A stretch of 7,341 nt of DNA, from positions 1-7,341 of the forward strand of contig QHBQ01000126.1 of assembly GCA_003243865.1 (NCBI GenBank), written 5' to 3'. The stretch comes from Candidatus Chloroheliales bacterium. Lineage in GTDB: Bacteria > Chloroflexota > Chloroflexia > QHBQ01. Shown piece by piece: positions 4,383 to 7,341 of this stretch; positions within the stretch are counted from its first letter, which is position 1, and each line of letters starts with the position of its first letter. The position numbers were made by a program, and so were the translations under genes. A model generated the notes under the pieces. It was not told the origin of the DNA. It did no database searches and was given only the letters and a program-made list of their open reading frames with translations.

Positions 4383-5921
4383 TCATCGCGCCAGCGCCAG
4401 CGCCTCGGCCTCTTCCTTCTCGCGTTCGCCGACCACATCAATCGCCTCATCGCTGGGGCGGCGACGGCGACGAGCTTCGAGGGTGAGCTTGCTCATCTCC
4501 ATCTGTACCGGCACCGGGTATTCGCCGTTGAAGCAGGCGAAGCAGTTGCTGCGCTCCGGCAGGCCGATTGCCTGCTTCAGCCCCGCGATGCTGAGGTAGC
4601 CGAGGCTGTCCGCGCCGATGTGCTGGCAAATCTGCGCCACGCTCATGTTTGCGGCGATTAGCTCGTCACTGCGGGCGGTGTCCACGCCCAGGTAGCAGGG
4701 GTTGACCATCTCCGGTGAGTGGATGCGCACGTGTACCTCTTTGGCCCCCGCCTGGCGCAATAGGGCGACCAGCGGTGGTGTAGTGGTGCCGCGCACGATG
4801 CTGTCATCCACCATCACCACCCGCTTGCCGCGCAGCACTTCGGGCAGCGGGTTGAACTTCAGCGCCACGCCCTGACTTCTCAGCCGCTGGTCGGGCTGGA
4901 TGAAGGTGCGGCCAATGTAGCGGTTCTTGATTAGCCCCTCGGCGAAGGGCAGGCCTGCCTCCTGAGCGTAGCCAATCGCTGCCGGCCAGGCGGTGTCCGG
5001 CACAGGGATGACGACGTCGGCGTCGGCGGGGTGTTCGCGGGCCAACTGGCGGCCCATCTCGGTGCGCACGGTGTAGAGCGAGCGACCGTTAATCACGCTG
5101 TCGGGGCGGGCGAAATAGATGTACTCGAAGGAGCAGAGCGCCTTGCGCTCGCCGGTGGGGAACTGGGTGCGGTGTTCGCCCTCAGCATCAATGCAGACAA
5201 TCTCGCCCGGCTCAAGCTCGCGCTCAATCTGCGCACCAACTGTCTGCAAGGCGCACGACTCGCTGGAGAAGGCCCAGCCGCCATTGTCGAAGCGGCCCAT
5301 GCACAGCGGGCGCACGCCGAGCGGGTCGCGCACCGCATAGAGGGCGGTGGGGGTAAGTAGCACCAGCGCATAAGCGCCGGAGATGCGGCCCATTGCCGCG
5401 CGGATCTTCTCTGTCCAGGTGCGCCCTGGCATACTGACGATTAGCTTGGCAATGACCTCGCTGTCGGTGCTGCAATCGAAGTTGACGCCGCTAGCGCCGA
5501 GTTCCTCGCTGAGATAGGCGGCGTTGACTACGTTGCCATTGTGGGCAATCGCCAGCGGCCCGAGGTCGGAGTCGCTGACCACAATCGGCTGGGCGTTGGC
5601 CTTGACGCTGCTACCGCTGGTGCTATAGCGGGTGTGACCGATGGCAATGTGGCCGGACAGTTCGGCAAGGTCGGTTTCGTTGAAGGCGTGCGCCACCAGC
5701 CCCATGCTGGTGCGTACCCGCAGGCGCGGCTTGCCGTCGGCGGTGGCGATGCCCGCGCTCTCCTGGCCGCGATGTTGCAGCGCGTAGAGGCCAAAAAAAG
5801 TGACGCGAGCTACTTCATACTCGCGTCGGGGGTCGTAGATACCGAAGACACCGCACTCCTCGTGCAGCCTGTCTCGGTCATCGTTACGGTGGGAGTTGTA
5901 GAAGTTGTTCTGTTCGTTCAC
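4383..5921 (-). CDS. purF: Amidophosphoribosyltransferase (glutamine PRPP amidotransferase)
   Basis: PurF makes 5-phosphoribosylamine from PRPP and glutamine, the first committed step of de novo purine synthesis. The 512-residue product starts at GTG 5921, with GGGAGG 8 nt upstream. Cys23 (in EECGVFGIY) would become the N-terminal nucleophile after removal of a 22-residue propeptide, as in Bacillus-type enzymes. The glutaminase domain shows HTRYSTSG (96-103, Arg98), HNGN (127-130) and STDSEV (151-156). The phosphoribosyltransferase domain carries the PRPP motif VVMVDDSIVRGTT (368-380). Cys263, Cys409, Cys460 and Cys463 (NCFACF) match the 4Fe-4S ligands of the oxygen-sensitive PurF class. The tail after about 480 is charged, with five consecutive Arg and then Glu/Ala-rich. 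It follows purL in the same direction after 142 bp, consistent with a purL-purF operon as in many Gram-positive-type clusters. Family activity is regulated by purine nucleotides; no riboswitch is visible upstream. Confidence 0.97.
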   Translation of the reverse strand: MNEQNNFYNSHRNDDRDRLHEECGVFGIYDPRREYEVARVTFFGLYALQHRGQESAGIATADGKPRLRVRTSMGLVAHAFNETDLAELSGHIAIGHTRYSTSGSSVKANAQPIVVSDSDLGPLAIAHNGNVVNAAYLSEELGASGVNFDCSTDSEVIAKLIVSMPGRTWTEKIRAAMGRISGAYALVLLTPTALYAVRDPLGVRPLCMGRFDNGGWAFSSESCALQTVGAQIERELEPGEIVCIDAEGEHRTQFPTGERKALCSFEYIYFARPDSVINGRSLYTVRTEMGRQLAREHPADADVVIPVPDTAWPAAIGYAQEAGLPFAEGLIKNRYIGRTFIQPDQRLRSQGVALKFNPLPEVLRGKRVVMVDDSIVRGTTTPPLVALLRQAGAKEVHVRIHSPEMVNPCYLGVDTARSDELIAANMSVAQICQHIGADSLGYLSIAGLKQAIGLPERSNCFACFNGEYPVPVQMEMSKLTLEARRRRRPSDEAIDVVGEREKEEAEALALAR

Positions 5922-5929
5922 TAGTCTAT

Positions 5930-5935
5930 CCTCCC
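5930..5935 (-). promoter_or_regulatory. Shine-Dalgarno fixing the purF GTG start
   Basis: GGGAGG on the minus strand, 8 nt before GTG 5921. It sits only 7 bp from the edge of the 126-bp repeat element, so insertion of that element just spared it. Confidence 0.75.
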
Positions 5936-5948
5936 ATCTGGCTTTAAG

Positions 5949-5976
5949 ATTGTAGATTGTAGATTGTAGATTGTAG
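5949..5976 (+). repeat. Four tandem copies of ATTGTAG
   Basis: Four exact 7-bp units with no spacer. They overlap the left inverted repeat of the element; the right arm has only two partial units, so copy number has changed on one side, as expected from slippage. Confidence 0.85.
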
Positions 5977-5992
5977 TTTGCGGCTTGGTGGC

Positions 5993-6017
5993 AGGGCGTG
6001 ATAAATCACGCCCCTAC
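5993..6017 (-). repeat. GTAGGGGCG palindromic repeat R6
   Basis: GGGCGTGA and TCACGCCC form 8-bp arms with a TAAA loop, followed by CTAC. The core differs from R1-R5 but keeps pairing. It lies in the middle of the 5943-6068 element. Confidence 0.75.
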
Positions 6018-6063
6018 AACTACGTTCCCCTGTCTGGGGGTTCTTAATTTACAATCTACAATC

Positions 6064-7341
6064 TTAAATCTCACCAGGCGTGCCACCCCACGCCACCACC
6101 ATCTCATCCCTGCCAACACTGAGCGTTGCGCCACTTATGCCACTACCACGCCCGCTTACCGTGCCGATTATCGTGAACGGCACATCGGCGGTAGCAGCGA
6201 TCTCGTGCAAGCGGCGCATACCCTCAGCATCAAGTTCGCAGATTATCCGTGAGGGCCACTCGCCGAACAACGCAGCATCTTGGCGCAGACCCTCGCTAAA
6301 GCTAAAATTCAAATCAATGCCGTAGCCGCTGGCAAGGCACATCTCGGCCAGCGCAACAACGATACCGCCATCGCTAACGTCGTGGGCTGCCCTAATTATA
6401 CCATATTCCGCCGCCTGAAGGTAGGCTTTTTGCACTTTTGCTTCTAGATCCGCGTCAAGCGGCGATGGGCGCCCATGTAGCGCGCCGAGCATCATGGTGG
6501 CGTACTCGTTGCCGCCCAGCCCGTCACCCTCCATTGGCCGCGTCGGGCCGAGCAGGGCGATAACATCACCCTCGTTACGCAGGGCGAGGCCGATTGCCTT
6601 GCCCGCATCTTCCAGCAGCCCGGCCATACCCACCACCGGCGTGGGGTAGACGGCAACGCCACTGGTCTCGTTGTAGAGGCTGACATTGCCGCCGATGACT
6701 GGAATGTTCAGGGCGCGACAGGCGTCGGCCAGGCCTCGCACGCACTGCTCGAATTGGTAGAAGATCTCAGGCCGCTCCGGGCTGCCGAAGTTGAGACAGT
6801 CGGTGAGCGCAAGGGGGGTTGCGCCCACCACCACAACGTTGCGGGCCGCCTCAGCCACGGCAAGCTGGCCGCCCCGATAAGGGTCGAGGTAGCAATAGGT
6901 AGCGTTGCAGTCGGTCTTGAAGGCAAGACCCTTGCGCGAACCCCAATCCTTCAGCCTAATCACCGCTGCGTCACCTTCGCCGGAGGTCAGCACCGTGTTG
7001 CTCATAATCGTCTTGTCGTACTGCTCGTAGATGGCCGCCTTGCTGGCGAGGTTGGGGCGGGCCAGCAATTGCAGCAGGGTGGCGGCATAATCGCTCGGCT
7101 CAGGGATGGCGGCGGCCACGTCGTAGGCCCACTCCTCATCCAGATAGGCGGGGCGATGGCTGACGCGGTGATAGATCGGCACCTCGTCGGTGAGGATGCG
7201 GGCCGGTATCACCGCCATCTCTTCGCCATTATCCAGCACCCGCACCAGCCCATCAGCGGTGGTTTCGCCGACGATGTCGCTGTGCAACTCCCAGTGGTCG
7301 AACACCGCCTTGACTCGATCCTCGTAGCCGCGCCGCACGAT
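6064..7341 (-). CDS. purL: Phosphoribosylformylglycinamidine synthase subunit PurL, C-terminal part
   Basis: PurL converts FGAR, ATP and glutamine-derived ammonia to FGAM, the fourth step of IMP synthesis. The frame enters from the right edge already inside the protein (IVRRGYEDRV) and gives 425 residues, somewhat over half of the usual small PurL of about 740. This class works with PurQ and PurS, which are not in the window. Recognisable segments are ASKAAIYEQYDKTIMSNTV (about 99-117), FKTDCNATYCYLDPYRGG (about 141-158), GATPLALTDCLNFGSPERP (about 173-191), GGNVSLYNE (about 217-225) and AHDVSDGGI (about 319-327), the last belonging to the C-terminal AIRS-like domain. The GTG at 7338 is internal, not the start. 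The final ATT codon and TAA stop fall in the inverted repeat of the downstream element, so the original end may have been slightly different. It is followed by purF. Confidence 0.96.
   Translation of the reverse strand: MVRRGYEDRVKAVFDHWELHSDIVGETTADGLVRVLDNGEEMAVIPARILTDEVPIYHRVSHRPAYLDEEWAYDVAAAIPEPSDYAATLLQLLARPNLASKAAIYEQYDKTIMSNTVLTSGEGDAAVIRLKDWGSRKGLAFKTDCNATYCYLDPYRGGQLAVAEAARNVVVVGATPLALTDCLNFGSPERPEIFYQFEQCVRGLADACRALNIPVIGGNVSLYNETSGVAVYPTPVVGMAGLLEDAGKAIGLALRNEGDVIALLGPTRPMEGDGLGGNEYATMMLGALHGRPSPLDADLEAKVQKAYLQAAEYGIIRAAHDVSDGGIVVALAEMCLASGYGIDLNFSFSEGLRQDAALFGEWPSRIICELDAEGMRRLHEIAATADVPFTIIGTVSGRGSGISGATLSVGRDEMVVAWGGTPGEI

Larger units (their letters stand above)
5943..6068. 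mobile_element. 126-bp MITE-like element between purL and purF
   Basis: A perfect 19-bp inverted repeat bounds the segment: TTTAAGATTGTAGATTGTA at 5943-5961 and its reverse complement at 6050-6068. Inside are a tandem ATTGTAG array, palindrome R6 and a small CCCC/GGGG hairpin (6027-6039). There is no coding capacity and no clear target duplication. On the transcript the ends could pair as a 19-bp stem between the two genes. The purL TAA lies within the right-hand repeat. An alternative is a composite of independent short repeats rather than one mobile unit. Confidence 0.6.

Overview
The window is one stretch of a GC-rich bacterial chromosome in which every supported gene lies on the minus strand, so transcription runs from high to low coordinates. 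The combination suggests a member of the Chloroflexota (green non-sulfur bacteria) or a similar lineage: a clostridial/Bacillus-type PurL and PurF, a PD40 beta-propeller lipoprotein, CopC-CopD, GTG and TTG starts, and gaps crowded with short palindromic repeats. This is an inference from style, since no rRNA or other marker gene is present.

Right side (4383-7341) holds a purine biosynthesis pair. The C-terminal part of purL, cut by the window edge, is followed by complete purF. They catalyse the fourth and first steps of de novo IMP synthesis and are probably co-transcribed. Between them sits a 126-bp MITE-like element with perfect 19-bp terminal inverted repeats; its edge supplies the purL stop codon.

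Middle (3096-4382) holds a less GC-rich gene for a membrane-anchored TPR protein of 300 residues, with its own candidate extended -10 promoter and a leader of about 250 nt. The gap of about 360 bp between it and purF holds only that promoter and leader.

Repeat zone (about 2400-3075) has no credible gene. It holds most copies of a GTAGGGGCG/CGCCC palindrome family (six in the window), a 38-bp G-rich direct repeat present twice, a 20-bp tandem repeat, a 24-bp perfect inverted repeat pair and a second small element bounded by ATACCAATT inverted repeats.

Left side (1-2341) holds an envelope operon driven by a near-consensus SigA promoter (TTGACG-N16-TATAAT). It encodes a lipoprotein with a PD40/TolB-like beta-propeller, then, 1 nt later, a CopC-CopD copper protein cut by the window edge. 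The lipoprotein reading frame is broken by one in-frame TAA at 1918-1920. The frame is the same on both sides, so a recent nonsense mutation, a sequence error, or expression in two parts or by readthrough are the options.

I found no clear undescribed multi-gene system. The points most worth a second look are the interrupted propeller gene in a copper-linked operon and the layered small repeats, two of which combine terminal inverted repeats with the same internal palindrome.
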